The notes beneath the pieces are model-generated. The model was given only the letters and a program-made list of their open reading frames with translations. It searched no databases and was not told the origin of the DNA. From Amycolatopsis sp. CA-128772 (lineage in GTDB: Bacteria; Actinomycetota; Actinomycetes; Mycobacteriales; Pseudonocardiaceae): DNA of 64,000 nt. The stretch spans positions 184,680-248,679 of the forward strand of contig NZ_PPHG01000086.1 in NCBI RefSeq assembly GCF_002904295.1, read 5' to 3'. Both the position numbers and the translations under genes were made by a program. Every line of letters starts with the position of its first letter. Position 1 is the stretch's first letter. Positions 8,774 through 16,850 of the stretch are shown piece by piece.

Positions 8774-10462
8774 ATGCCCAGAATCCCCGCGATGCAGGCG
8801 GTCGTCGACGTCCTGGAGAGCGAAGGCGTCGACACCGTCTTCGGCTGTCCCGGCGCCGCCATCCTCCCCCTGTATAACGCCCTGCAAGGCCGGGCGATCA
8901 AGCACCTGATCGTCCGCCACGAAGAAGGCGCGACCCACATGGCCGACGGCTGGGCGAGGACGAACGGCAACGTCGGTGTCGCCATCGGGACCTCCGGCCC
9001 GGCCGGGACGAACATGATCACCGGCCTCTACACCGCGCACGCGGACTCGATCCCGATGATCTGCATCACCGGCCAGGCGGCCACGACGAAGCTGCACCAG
9101 GAAGCGTTCCAGGCGGTCGACATCGTCGAGATCGCCAAGCCGGTGACGAAGTGGGCGGTGCAGGTCAGGGAGGCCGCGCAGCTGCCGTGGATCTTCCGCG
9201 AGGCGTTCCGGATCGCCCGCTCGGGCCGCCCCGGCCCGGTGCTGATCGACCTGCCGATCGACGTCCAGAAGCAGGACATCGAGTGGGACTCCTCGATCGA
9301 CTCGCCGCTGCCGGTGACCGCCGTGCGGCCCGCGCCGGCCCGCGTCGAGCGCGCGCTCGACCTGCTGCTGGCCGCCGAACGCCCGCTGATCCTGGCCGGC
9401 GGCGGGGTCGTCCTGGGGGAGGCGAGCGAGCAGCTGCGCGCCGCGGCCGAGCGCCTGGACGTCCCGGTGCAGGTGACGCTGATGGGCAAGGGCAGCTTTC
9501 CCGAGGACCACGAGCTGTTCGCCGGGATGGCCGGCATCCAGACGTCGCAGCGCTGGGCCAACGCGGCCTTCCTGGAGGCGGACCTGGTGCTCGCGCTGGG
9601 CGCGCGGTTCGGCGACCGGCACACCGGCGAGCTGTCGGTGTACCGCGGCGAGCGGAAGTTCATCCACGTCGACATCGAGCCGACGCAGCTGGGCAAGGTG
9701 TTCGGTCCCGACCTCGGGATCGTCTCGGACACGCGCGAGTTCCTCGACGCGCTGCTGGCGGCGCTGGAGCAACGCGAACCGAAGCCGCGCCGCAAGTGGG
9801 CCGGCCGGATCGCGGAGCTCAAGGAAGCGCTTCCCCGCCGCGACGACTTCGACGCCCTGCCGATCAAGGCACCGCGGGTCTTCAAGGAGATCAACGAAAC
9901 CTTCGGCGAAGACACCTACTTCGTCACCGCGATCGGGCTCTACCAGATCTGGTCGGGGCAGTTCCAGAAGGCGCACAAGCCGCGGCACTACCAGGTGTGC
10001 GGCCAGGCCGGCCCGCTCGGCTGGGAGATCCCCGCCGCCATCGGGGTCAAGAAGGCGCGGCCGGAGGCGGAGGTCGTCGGCGTGGTCGGGGACTACTCGT
10101 TCCAGTTCCTGGTCGAGGAGCTGGCGGTGGCCGCGCAGTACGACGTCGGATTCGTGCTGATCATGCTGAACAACGAGTACCTCGGCCTGATCCGCCAGGC
10201 CGAGACCGGGTACGAGATGAACTTCGAGGTCGACATCCACTACGACTCGAACGGCACCGACAACGTCAAGATCATGGAGGCCTACGGCTGCTCCGGCACC
10301 CGCGTGCACGAGCCGGGGGAGATCCGGACGTCCCTGGAGTGGGCGCGCAAGGAGGCCGAACGCACCAGCCGCCCGGTCCTGGTGGAGATCATGATCGAAC
10401 GTGAGGGCAACGCCGCCATGGGCGCCGCGCTCGACGCCGTCAAGGAGTTCGAACCCGCGTAA
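8774..10462 (+). CDS. gcl: Glyoxylate carboligase-like ThDP enzyme with canonical Glu
   Basis: A 562-residue thiamine-diphosphate enzyme. Glyoxylate carboligase condenses two glyoxylates to tartronate semialdehyde plus CO2. The family motifs are present: GTSGPAGTNMITGLY, KLHQEAFQAVDI, VCGQAGPLGW and the ThDP motif that begins GDYSFQF and ends in NN. Gene context (hyi, glxR) strongly supports Gcl. The odd point is RHEEGATHM: Glu50 stands at the place where the E. coli enzyme has Val51 in RHVEGASHM, a hallmark of classical Gcl. The protein is also about 30 residues shorter than E. coli Gcl. It could be a divergent Gcl subfamily or a different carboligase recruited to this operon. Confidence 0.82.
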   Translation: MPRIPAMQAVVDVLESEGVDTVFGCPGAAILPLYNALQGRAIKHLIVRHEEGATHMADGWARTNGNVGVAIGTSGPAGTNMITGLYTAHADSIPMICITGQAATTKLHQEAFQAVDIVEIAKPVTKWAVQVREAAQLPWIFREAFRIARSGRPGPVLIDLPIDVQKQDIEWDSSIDSPLPVTAVRPAPARVERALDLLLAAERPLILAGGGVVLGEASEQLRAAAERLDVPVQVTLMGKGSFPEDHELFAGMAGIQTSQRWANAAFLEADLVLALGARFGDRHTGELSVYRGERKFIHVDIEPTQLGKVFGPDLGIVSDTREFLDALLAALEQREPKPRRKWAGRIAELKEALPRRDDFDALPIKAPRVFKEINETFGEDTYFVTAIGLYQIWSGQFQKAHKPRHYQVCGQAGPLGWEIPAAIGVKKARPEAEVVGVVGDYSFQFLVEELAVAAQYDVGFVLIMLNNEYLGLIRQAETGYEMNFEVDIHYDSNGTDNVKIMEAYGCSGTRVHEPGEIRTSLEWARKEAERTSRPVLVEIMIEREGNAAMGAALDAVKEFEPA

Positions 10463-10478
10463 CACCCGCGTGACCACG

Positions 10479-10511
10479 GCCGCCGCACGAGACCTGACCT
10501 CGTGCGGCGGC
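10479..10511. terminator. Hairpin terminator after gcl
   Basis: A perfect 13-bp stem (GCCGCCGCACGAG and its complement) with a 7-nt loop, starting 16 bp after the gcl stop. No U-tract, as is usual in actinomycetes. Confidence 0.7.
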
Positions 10512-10653
10512 TTCGGCGCGCGCACGAAGGCGGTTGTCGGAAAGTACAAACGCGGGCCGTGAATTCACCCGCCTTTCGGGGGTTTTGCCGTGGTCCCGGC
10601 CACACCCGAGCGTGTGTACTTCTTGCCGAAGCAGCCCCGAAAGGACGTCCACA

Positions 10654-11523
10654 GTGGAATTCCTCCGACCCGACTCGCTGGCCGGCGCCCTCGCCGAGAA
10701 GGCCGCGAACCCCGGTGCGGTCCCGATCGCCGGCGGCACGGACGTGATGGTCGAGCTCAACTTCGACCACCGCCGTCCGGACACCCTGCTCGACCTCGGC
10801 CGCGTCGCCGAGCTGCACGAGCACGGCACCGACGGCGGCCGGATCCGGATCGGTGCGGCCGTGCCCTACACCCGGATCATCGGCGAGCTCGGCGCACAGC
10901 TGCCCGGCCTGGCGATGGCCGCGCGGACCGTCGGGTCCCCGCAGATCCGCAACCGCGGCACGGTCGGCGGCAACCTGGGCGCGGCCTCGCCCGCGGGTGA
11001 CTCGCACCCCGCGCTGCTGGCCGCGGACGCCGAGGTCGAGATCGCGTCGGTCCGCGGCACCCGGATCGTCGCCGCGAAGGACTTCTACGCGGGCGTCAAG
11101 CGGAACGTCCTGGAACCGGACGAGCTGATCACGGCGGTGCTGCTGGCACCGGCCACCGGGCCCCAGCAGTTCAGCAAGATCGGCACCCGCAACGCCATGG
11201 TGATCGCGGTCGCCGCCTTCGGGCTGGCCCTGCACCCGGAGCAGCGGCGCGTCGGCACCGGCGTCGGCTCGGCCGCACCCACGCCGCGCCGGGCATTCGA
11301 AGCCGAGGAGTTCCTGGCCGCCGAGCTGAACTGGGACAGCCCGAAAGTGCTGACCGACTCGGTCAAGCGCCGCTTCGGCGACCTGGTGGCGGCGGCCGCG
11401 TCGCCGATCGACGACGTCCGCGGCAGCGCCGCCTACCGGCGGCACGCCCTGAGCGTCATGGCGCGAAGGACGCTGACCTGGGCCTGGACCGAATACTGTG
11501 GAGGGAGCGCCCAATGCGCGTGA
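10654..11523 (+). CDS. Molybdenum hydroxylase FAD-binding subunit (CoxM/XdhB-like)
   Basis: A 289-residue FAD subunit of a three-subunit xanthine-dehydrogenase/CO-dehydrogenase-family enzyme; it passes electrons from the Fe-S centres to an acceptor. FAD motifs: PIAGGTDVMVE near residue 27, and SPQIRNRGTVGGNLG. GTG at 10654 is chosen because AAGGACG precedes it by 6-7 nt and the protein then begins at the conserved EFLRPDSL; the frame is open upstream to 10534 but the extra residues are not family-like. It overlaps the next gene by 10 bp. The neighbouring guanine-deaminase-like and purine-permease genes argue for xanthine or hypoxanthine as substrate. Confidence 0.88.
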   Translation: MEFLRPDSLAGALAEKAANPGAVPIAGGTDVMVELNFDHRRPDTLLDLGRVAELHEHGTDGGRIRIGAAVPYTRIIGELGAQLPGLAMAARTVGSPQIRNRGTVGGNLGAASPAGDSHPALLAADAEVEIASVRGTRIVAAKDFYAGVKRNVLEPDELITAVLLAPATGPQQFSKIGTRNAMVIAVAAFGLALHPEQRRVGTGVGSAAPTPRRAFEAEEFLAAELNWDSPKVLTDSVKRRFGDLVAAAASPIDDVRGSAAYRRHALSVMARRTLTWAWTEYCGGSAQCA

Positions 11524-11984
11524 ACGTCACCGTCAACGGCGAACCCCGCCGGGCGGACAACGTCCGGGAAGGCGAAAGCCTCCTGTACGTCCTGCGCGAG
11601 CGGCTCGGCCTGCCGGGCTCGAAGAACGCCTGTGAACAGGGCGAATGCGGTTCGTGCACGGTCTACCTCGACGGCGTCCCGGCGTGTGCCTGCCTGGTCG
11701 CGGCCGGCCAGGCCGAGGGCCGCGAGGTCGTCACGGTCGAAGGGCTCGCCGACGGCGCCGCGCTCGACCCGGTCCAGGAGGCGTTCGTCGAGCGCGGTGC
11801 CGTCCAGTGCGGCTTCTGCACCCCCGGCCTGCTGGTCGCCGCGCACGACCTCATCGAGCGCGTCCCGGACCCGAGCGACGTCGAGATCCGCGAGGCCCTC
11901 GCCGGGAACCTCTGCCGCTGCACCGGCTACGAGAAGATCCTCGACGCGGTCCGCGACGCCGCCGCGAAGAAGGCCGTCCGATGA
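11514..11984 (+). CDS. Molybdenum hydroxylase 2Fe-2S subunit (CoxS/XdhC-like)
   Basis: A 156-residue iron-sulfur subunit. Eight Cys ligands for two [2Fe-2S] clusters are visible: the plant-ferredoxin-type set in NACEQGECGSC plus a downstream Cys in the PACAC segment, and the second cluster in VQCGFCTPG and LCRCTGYE. Length and spacing are textbook. It overlaps both neighbours (10 bp upstream, ATGA downstream). Confidence 0.93.
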   Translation: MRVNVTVNGEPRRADNVREGESLLYVLRERLGLPGSKNACEQGECGSCTVYLDGVPACACLVAAGQAEGREVVTVEGLADGAALDPVQEAFVERGAVQCGFCTPGLLVAAHDLIERVPDPSDVEIREALAGNLCRCTGYEKILDAVRDAAAKKAVR

Positions 11985-14272
11985 GCGCCCCGGCCCGGTC
12001 GCCGCAGGACCTGCACGACACGATCGCCGGCGGCATCGGCGAAAGCCCGCTGCGCCCGGACGGCACGCTCAAGGTGCGCGGCGAGTTCGCCTACTCCTCG
12101 GACCTGTGGCACGAGGACATGCTCTGGGGCGCCACCCTGCGCAGCCCGCACCCGCACGCCCGGATCGTCCGCCTCGACGTCTCCCGCGCGCTGGCTCAGC
12201 CCGGCGTGCACGCGGTGCTCACGCACGAAGACGTACCCGGCGAGAACGTGTACGGCCTCAAGTTCCAGGACACCCCGGCGCTGGCCGACGGCCTGGTCCG
12301 GTACCAGGGCGAGCCGATCGCCATCCTGGCCGCCGACCACCCGGAGATCGCGCGGCAGGCGCTCAAGGAGATCGTCGTCGAGTACGACGTCCTCGAGCCG
12401 GTCACCGACCCCGAGCGGGCCGCGCACGACGACACCCTGCCGAAGCTGCACCCGGGCGGGAACCTGGTCCGCCACCAGCGGATCGTCAAGGGCGACCCGG
12501 CCGCGACCGCGGACGTCGTCGTGTCCGGCGTCTACGAGATCGGCATGCAGGACCAGGCGTTCCTCGGACCGGAGTCCGGGCTCGCCGTGCCGGCCGAGGA
12601 CGGCGGCGTCGACCTCTACCTGGCCACCCAGTGGCTGCACGTCGACCAGCGGCAGACGGCGAAGGCGCTCGGCCTGCCCCTGGAGAAGGTCCGGCTGACC
12701 CTGTCCGGGGTCGGCGGGGCGTTCGGCGGCCGCGAAGACCTGTCCATGCAGATCCACTCGTGCATGCTGGCGCTGCGCACCGGCCGCCCGGTGAAGATGA
12801 GCTACAACCGCTTGGAGTCGTTCTTCGGGCACGTCCACCGCCACCCGGCGAAGATGTACTACGAGCACGGCGCCACCCACGACGGCAAGCTCGTCTACGT
12901 CCGCGCCAAGCTGTACTTCGACGGCGGCGCGTACGCGTCCAAGACCCCGGTCGTCGTCGGCAACGGCACCACGCTCAGCGTCGGCCCCTACGACGTCCCG
13001 AACGCGCACATCGAGGGCTGGGGCGTCTACACCAACAACCCGACGTGCGGCGCGATGCGCGGGCTCGGCGCGGTCCAGCCGACGTACGCGTACGAGTCCC
13101 AAATGGACAAACTCGCGTCCGCTTTGGACATGGACCCGGCGGAACTGCGGATCCGCAACGCGCTGAGCGAAGGGTCCACTGTGGTCACCGGCCAGGTGGT
13201 CGACTTCCCGGCGCCGGTGGCGGAGCTCGTTCAGCGGGTCCGCGACCTGCCGCTGCCGCCGGCACCCGCCGGCGAGCGGGACATCCGCGAGCTGCCCGGC
13301 GGTGCGTCCAACACGACCCACGGCGAGGGCGTCGTCCGCGGCGTCGGCTACGGCGTCACGATCAAGAACATCTCCTACGCCGAGGGGCTCGACGACTACT
13401 CGACCGCCCGCGTCCGCCTGGAGGTGCTCGGCGGCGAGGCGGTGGCGCTGGTGCACACCGCGGCGGCCGAGGTCGGGCAGGGCCTGGTCACGCTGCAGCA
13501 GCAGATCGCCCGGACCGAGCTGGGCGTGACGCGGGTGAGCGTGCACCCGGCCGACACGAGCGTCGGCGACGCGGGCTCCAGCTCGGCGTCACGCCAGACG
13601 TACGTCACTGGCGGCGCGGTCCGCAACGCCTGCCGCGCGGTCGCCGAGGCCGTCTACGCACGGCTCGGGGTGTCCGCCGGGGGCATGTCCCTGGTCGGCG
13701 GCAAGGTCGTCGCGGCGGACGGCGAGGTCGTCGCCGACCTGGCCGAGCTGCTCGGCGACACCGCGATCGAGGAGACCCGCGAGTTCCACCACCGCCCGAC
13801 CTACCCCCTCGACCCCGAGACCGGCCAGGGTGACGCCCACGTCCAGTACGGGTTCTCCGCCCACCGCGCGGTGGTCGACGTCGACCTGGACCTCGGCCTG
13901 GTCAAGGTGGTCCAGCTGGACTGCGCCCAGGACGTCGGCAAGGCGATGAACCCGGACGCCGTGGTCGCCCAGATCCAGGGCGGCTCGGCGCAGGGGCTCG
14001 GCCTCGCCGTGATGGAGGAGATCCTGGTCGAGGGCGGCAAGGTGCGGAACCCGTCGTTCACCGACTACCTCATCCCGACCATCCTCGACATGCCACCGAT
14101 GCGCGTCGACGTCCTCGAACGGCCCGACCCGCACGCGCCCTACGGCGTCCGCGGCGTCGGCGAACCACCCACGATCTCGGCCACGCCGGCGATCGCCAAC
14201 GCCATCCGCGCGGCCACCGGCCTCGAGCTGCCGCGCGTCCCGATCCGCCCCGAGCACATCACCGGAGTTTGA
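11981..14272 (+). CDS. Molybdenum hydroxylase large (Moco) subunit, xanthine-dehydrogenase-like
   Basis: The 763-residue catalytic subunit that binds the molybdenum cofactor and hydroxylates the substrate. It begins with the aldehyde-oxidase a/b hammerhead domain (about residues 20-130). The Moco motifs GGAFGGRED, MRGLGAVQPTYAYE and EVGQGLVTL follow, ending with GVRGVGEPP, which contains the catalytic Glu. The ATG at 11981 overlaps the preceding stop (ATGA); the frame extends upstream but only as a shadow of the Fe-S gene. CoxL-type CO dehydrogenases carry AYRCSFR near the active site, which is not seen, so xanthine dehydrogenase or a related purine hydroxylase fits better. Confidence 0.9.
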   Translation: MSAPARSPQDLHDTIAGGIGESPLRPDGTLKVRGEFAYSSDLWHEDMLWGATLRSPHPHARIVRLDVSRALAQPGVHAVLTHEDVPGENVYGLKFQDTPALADGLVRYQGEPIAILAADHPEIARQALKEIVVEYDVLEPVTDPERAAHDDTLPKLHPGGNLVRHQRIVKGDPAATADVVVSGVYEIGMQDQAFLGPESGLAVPAEDGGVDLYLATQWLHVDQRQTAKALGLPLEKVRLTLSGVGGAFGGREDLSMQIHSCMLALRTGRPVKMSYNRLESFFGHVHRHPAKMYYEHGATHDGKLVYVRAKLYFDGGAYASKTPVVVGNGTTLSVGPYDVPNAHIEGWGVYTNNPTCGAMRGLGAVQPTYAYESQMDKLASALDMDPAELRIRNALSEGSTVVTGQVVDFPAPVAELVQRVRDLPLPPAPAGERDIRELPGGASNTTHGEGVVRGVGYGVTIKNISYAEGLDDYSTARVRLEVLGGEAVALVHTAAAEVGQGLVTLQQQIARTELGVTRVSVHPADTSVGDAGSSSASRQTYVTGGAVRNACRAVAEAVYARLGVSAGGMSLVGGKVVAADGEVVADLAELLGDTAIEETREFHHRPTYPLDPETGQGDAHVQYGFSAHRAVVDVDLDLGLVKVVQLDCAQDVGKAMNPDAVVAQIQGGSAQGLGLAVMEEILVEGGKVRNPSFTDYLIPTILDMPPMRVDVLERPDPHAPYGVRGVGEPPTISATPAIANAIRAATGLELPRVPIRPEHITGV

Positions 14273-14273
14273 G

Positions 14274-14819
14274 ATGACCACCGTGACACGCCGGGGCTCC
14301 GCCCCGGGCCGGGGGCTCCGCCACCCGGACCCCCGCAAAGACACGTTGCTTTCCGTCGAGCAGGACTGGCTGGACGAAGCCGTCCGCATCGCCACGCGCA
14401 ACGTCGAGAACGGCGGCGGCCCGTTCGGCGCGCTGATCGTGCGCGACGGCGAGATCGTCGCGACCGGCGTCAACCGCGTCACCGCGAACCTGGACCCGAC
14501 CGCGCACGCCGAGGTGGTCGCGATCCGCGCGGCCTGCCAGGCGCTCGGCACGTTCAAGCTGGACGGCTGCGTGCTCGTCTCCAGCTGCGAACCGTGCCCG
14601 ATGTGCCTGTCCTCGGCGCTCTGGGCGCGGGTGGACAAGGTGATCTTCGCCGCCGACCGCGACGACGCCGCCAAGGCCGGCTTCGACGACCGCGCCTTCT
14701 ACGAACTGTTCGACCGTCCGCGCGAAACGTGGACGGTGCCCGTGACGCGACTGTCCTCGAAGGACGGTTTCGCGCCCTTTGCGGCTTGGCTCGACAAGGC
14801 CGACCGCACCGACTACTGA
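14274..14819 (+). CDS. Nucleoside/guanine deaminase-like (CDA-fold) protein
   Basis: A 181-residue zinc-dependent deaminase of the cytidine/deoxycytidylate deaminase-like fold, bacterial guanine deaminase (GuaD) type. The zinc and catalytic motifs HAEVV and SCEPCPMC are present, as is GGGPFGALIV. Guanine > xanthine would feed the adjacent hydroxylase. The first 23 residues are Arg/Pro-rich and encoded by a dispersed GC repeat, so the N-terminus is suspicious: the conserved part begins near VEQDWLDEAVRIA, and a TTG at 14345 is a possible real start. The annotated ATG lies 1 bp after the large-subunit stop with no clear Shine-Dalgarno. Confidence 0.8.
   Translation: MTTVTRRGSAPGRGLRHPDPRKDTLLSVEQDWLDEAVRIATRNVENGGGPFGALIVRDGEIVATGVNRVTANLDPTAHAEVVAIRAACQALGTFKLDGCVLVSSCEPCPMCLSSALWARVDKVIFAADRDDAAKAGFDDRAFYELFDRPRETWTVPVTRLSSKDGFAPFAAWLDKADRTDY
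14288..14336. repeat. GC-rich GGGGCTCCGCC repeat inside the deaminase 5' end
   Basis: Two copies of GGGGCTCCGCC within 30 bp, flanked by CCGGGCCGGGGG and GGACCCCCGC, forming alternative hairpins. A related unit is at 3326-3380. This style of GC palindrome is common between genes in actinomycetes; here it is read through as protein. Confidence 0.6.
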
Positions 14820-14910
14820 CCCACAAGGCCAGCTGACCGGAGCAAATCGAATCGAACGTCCCGCTCGCCCAGGCACGGCGCTGTGCCTTGGCCTGGCCGA
14901 GCACCCCCGA

Positions 14911-14999
14911 TGAGGATTATTCAGCCGTCGCCCGGCGCAAAGTCCCTGTTGGGTTGCACGCGCAAGTCCGTTGCGCCGGGCCAGCCCGAATAACCCTCA
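14911..14999. repeat. 89-nt two-stem inverted repeat upstream of the purine permease
   Basis: Outer arms TGAGGATTATTC (14911-14922) and GAATAACCCTCA (14988-14999) pair with one mismatch. Inner arms GCCCGGCGCAA (14930-14940) and TTGCGCCGGGC (14971-14981) pair perfectly. A 7/6-nt internal loop separates the stems, and a small TTGC/GCAA dyad lies in the apical loop. It ends 18 bp before the permease ATG. It may be a leader RNA structure, a REP-like element or a terminator for the deaminase operon. There is no U-tract. Confidence 0.7.
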
Positions 15000-15017
15000 C
15001 CGGCAAGGGCAGGACGC

Positions 15018-16463
15018 ATGACCCAGACCGAAGTCCCCACCCCAGTAGTCGACGAAGTACCCCCGCAACGCCGATCGCTGCTCGACAAGCTGTTCGAGTT
15101 GCGCGTCCGGCAGACCACGATCGGCCGCGAGGTCCGCGGCGGCGTCACGACGTTCGTCGCGATGGCCTACATCGTGCTGCTCAACCCGCTCATCCTCGGC
15201 GCCTCCGCCGACATCACCGGCGCCCGGCTGTCGGCCGCGCAGGTGACCACGGCGACCGCGCTGGCCGCCGCCGTGATGACCGTCCTCATGGGACTCGTCG
15301 GCAACGCGCCCCTCGCGCTGGCCGCCGGCCTCGGCATCAACGGCATCGTCGCCTTCCAGATGGCCCCGTCGATGACCTGGGCGCAGGCGTTCGGGCTGGT
15401 CGTGCTCGAAGGCGTCTGCATCGTGCTGATGGCCGTCAGCGGCGTCCGCGAACGGATCATGAACGCCATCCCGCGGCCGCTCAAGATGGCGATCACCGTC
15501 GGGATCGGGCTCTACATCGCCCTGGTCGGGCTGGTCAGCGCCGGGTTCGTCACCCGGATGCCGGACTCGGCGCAGACCACGGTCCCGGTGCGCCTCGGGG
15601 CGGGCGGGCACCTGCACGGCTGGCCGATCGTCGTGTTCTGCTTCGGGCTGCTGCTGATGATCGTGCTGATGGCCCGCAAGGTCCCGGGCGCGGTGCTGAT
15701 CAGCATCGGGGTGGCCACCGCGGTCGCCGTCGTGCTGCACGAGGGGTTCGGCGTCGGCGGCTGGGGCCTCACCACCCCGGCGCTGCCCGAGCACGTCGTC
15801 GCGGCACCGGACTTCGGGCTCTTCGGCCACATCGACCTGTTCGGCGGCTTCGCCTCGGCGGGCGCGCTGGCGGCCACGGTGTTCCTCTTCACGCTGGTGC
15901 TGTCCGGCTTCTTCGACGCCATGGGCACGATCACCAGCGTCTCCGACGAAGCCGGGCTGTCGAAGAACGGCAAGGTGCCGCGGATGGGCCGGATCCTGCT
16001 GGTCGACGGCGCGGGCGCGATCGCCGGCGGCGTCACCGGCTCGTCGCCGAACACGGTGTTCCTCGAATCCGCGGCCGGGGTCGGCGAGGGGGCGCGGACC
16101 GGCCTGGCCAGCGTCGTGACCGGGCTGCTGTTCGCCGGGACGCTGCTGTTCACCCCGCTGGCCGGGGTCGTCCCGGCCCAGGCCGCGGCGCCCGCGCTGG
16201 TCGTCATCGGCGGCATGATGGTCGCGCAGTGCCGCCACATCCCGTGGCACGACCCCGACTACACGATCCCGGTGTTCCTGACCGCCGCCCTGATCCCGTT
16301 CACCTACTCGATCACCAACGGCGTCGGCGCCGGCTTGATCGCGTTCGTGCTGATCAAGATCGGCCGCGGCAAGTGGCGCGAGGCCGGCTGGCTGCTTTCC
16401 CTGCTGGCGCTGGTGTTCGCGGTGTACTTCGCCATCGACGGTGTCGAAGCCCTGTTCCGGTAA
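15018..16463 (+). CDS. NCS2-family purine permease (AzgA/GuaB-like)
   Basis: A 481-residue inner-membrane symporter of the NCS2/AzgA group for guanine, hypoxanthine or related bases. Many hydrophobic segments; the family signatures GGVTTFVAMAYIVLLNP near residue 40, GLGINGIVAF and GSSPNTVFLESAAGV are visible. ATG at 15018 is preceded by GGCAAGGGCAGGA. Its place after the deaminase and before glycerate kinase supports a role in importing purines for the catabolic set. The exact base transported cannot be read from sequence. Confidence 0.88.
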   Translation: MTQTEVPTPVVDEVPPQRRSLLDKLFELRVRQTTIGREVRGGVTTFVAMAYIVLLNPLILGASADITGARLSAAQVTTATALAAAVMTVLMGLVGNAPLALAAGLGINGIVAFQMAPSMTWAQAFGLVVLEGVCIVLMAVSGVRERIMNAIPRPLKMAITVGIGLYIALVGLVSAGFVTRMPDSAQTTVPVRLGAGGHLHGWPIVVFCFGLLLMIVLMARKVPGAVLISIGVATAVAVVLHEGFGVGGWGLTTPALPEHVVAAPDFGLFGHIDLFGGFASAGALAATVFLFTLVLSGFFDAMGTITSVSDEAGLSKNGKVPRMGRILLVDGAGAIAGGVTGSSPNTVFLESAAGVGEGARTGLASVVTGLLFAGTLLFTPLAGVVPAQAAAPALVVIGGMMVAQCRHIPWHDPDYTIPVFLTAALIPFTYSITNGVGAGLIAFVLIKIGRGKWREAGWLLSLLALVFAVYFAIDGVEALFR

Positions 16464-16472
16464 GGAGTTCCC

Positions 16473-16850
16473 GTGGCCCTGATGTTCTTCAACGGCGGCG
16501 CCATGCGCGGCGAACCGCTGCACCACCTGCTCGAGGGTTCGCCGTTCGTGGGCACCGCGAGGACGGCGGCGAAGTACCGGTTCTACGCGGTCGGTGACCA
16601 GTGTCCGGCGCTGTACCCGGTTTCGCACGGCGGTGCCGAGGTGGCGGGCGAGGTCTACGACGTCTCGCTGGACGACCTGCGGGACAGGGTGCTGCCGTCC
16701 GAGCCGCACGAGCTGGAGCTCGGCGTGGTGGAGCTGGCGGACGGCAGCTCGGCGTTCGCGATGCTGCTGCGCCGGCCGTACACCTCGCACGTGGCGCTGC
16801 GGGACATCACCGACGTCGGCGACTGGCGGGCGTACAAGGCGAGCGCGTGA
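16473..16850 (+). CDS. Allophanate-hydrolase-related protein (AtzF C-terminal-like)
   Basis: A 125-residue protein resembling the gamma-glutamylcyclotransferase-fold C-terminal domain of allophanate hydrolase. The N-terminal signature FFNGGAMRGEPLHH is characteristic of these stand-alone proteins. GTG start with AAGGAG 6 nt upstream. It overlaps glxK by 4 bp (GTGA). In this setting it may act late in ureide or urea-type nitrogen release, but no amidase domain is present and the biochemical role is unknown. Confidence 0.7.
   Translation: MALMFFNGGAMRGEPLHHLLEGSPFVGTARTAAKYRFYAVGDQCPALYPVSHGGAEVAGEVYDVSLDDLRDRVLPSEPHELELGVVELADGSSAFAMLLRRPYTSHVALRDITDVGDWRAYKASA

Noticed and set aside
11981..14272. 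Aerobic CO dehydrogenase large subunit
   Set aside because: The AYRCSFR active-site loop expected for form I CoxL is not visible, and the neighbours are purine genes.
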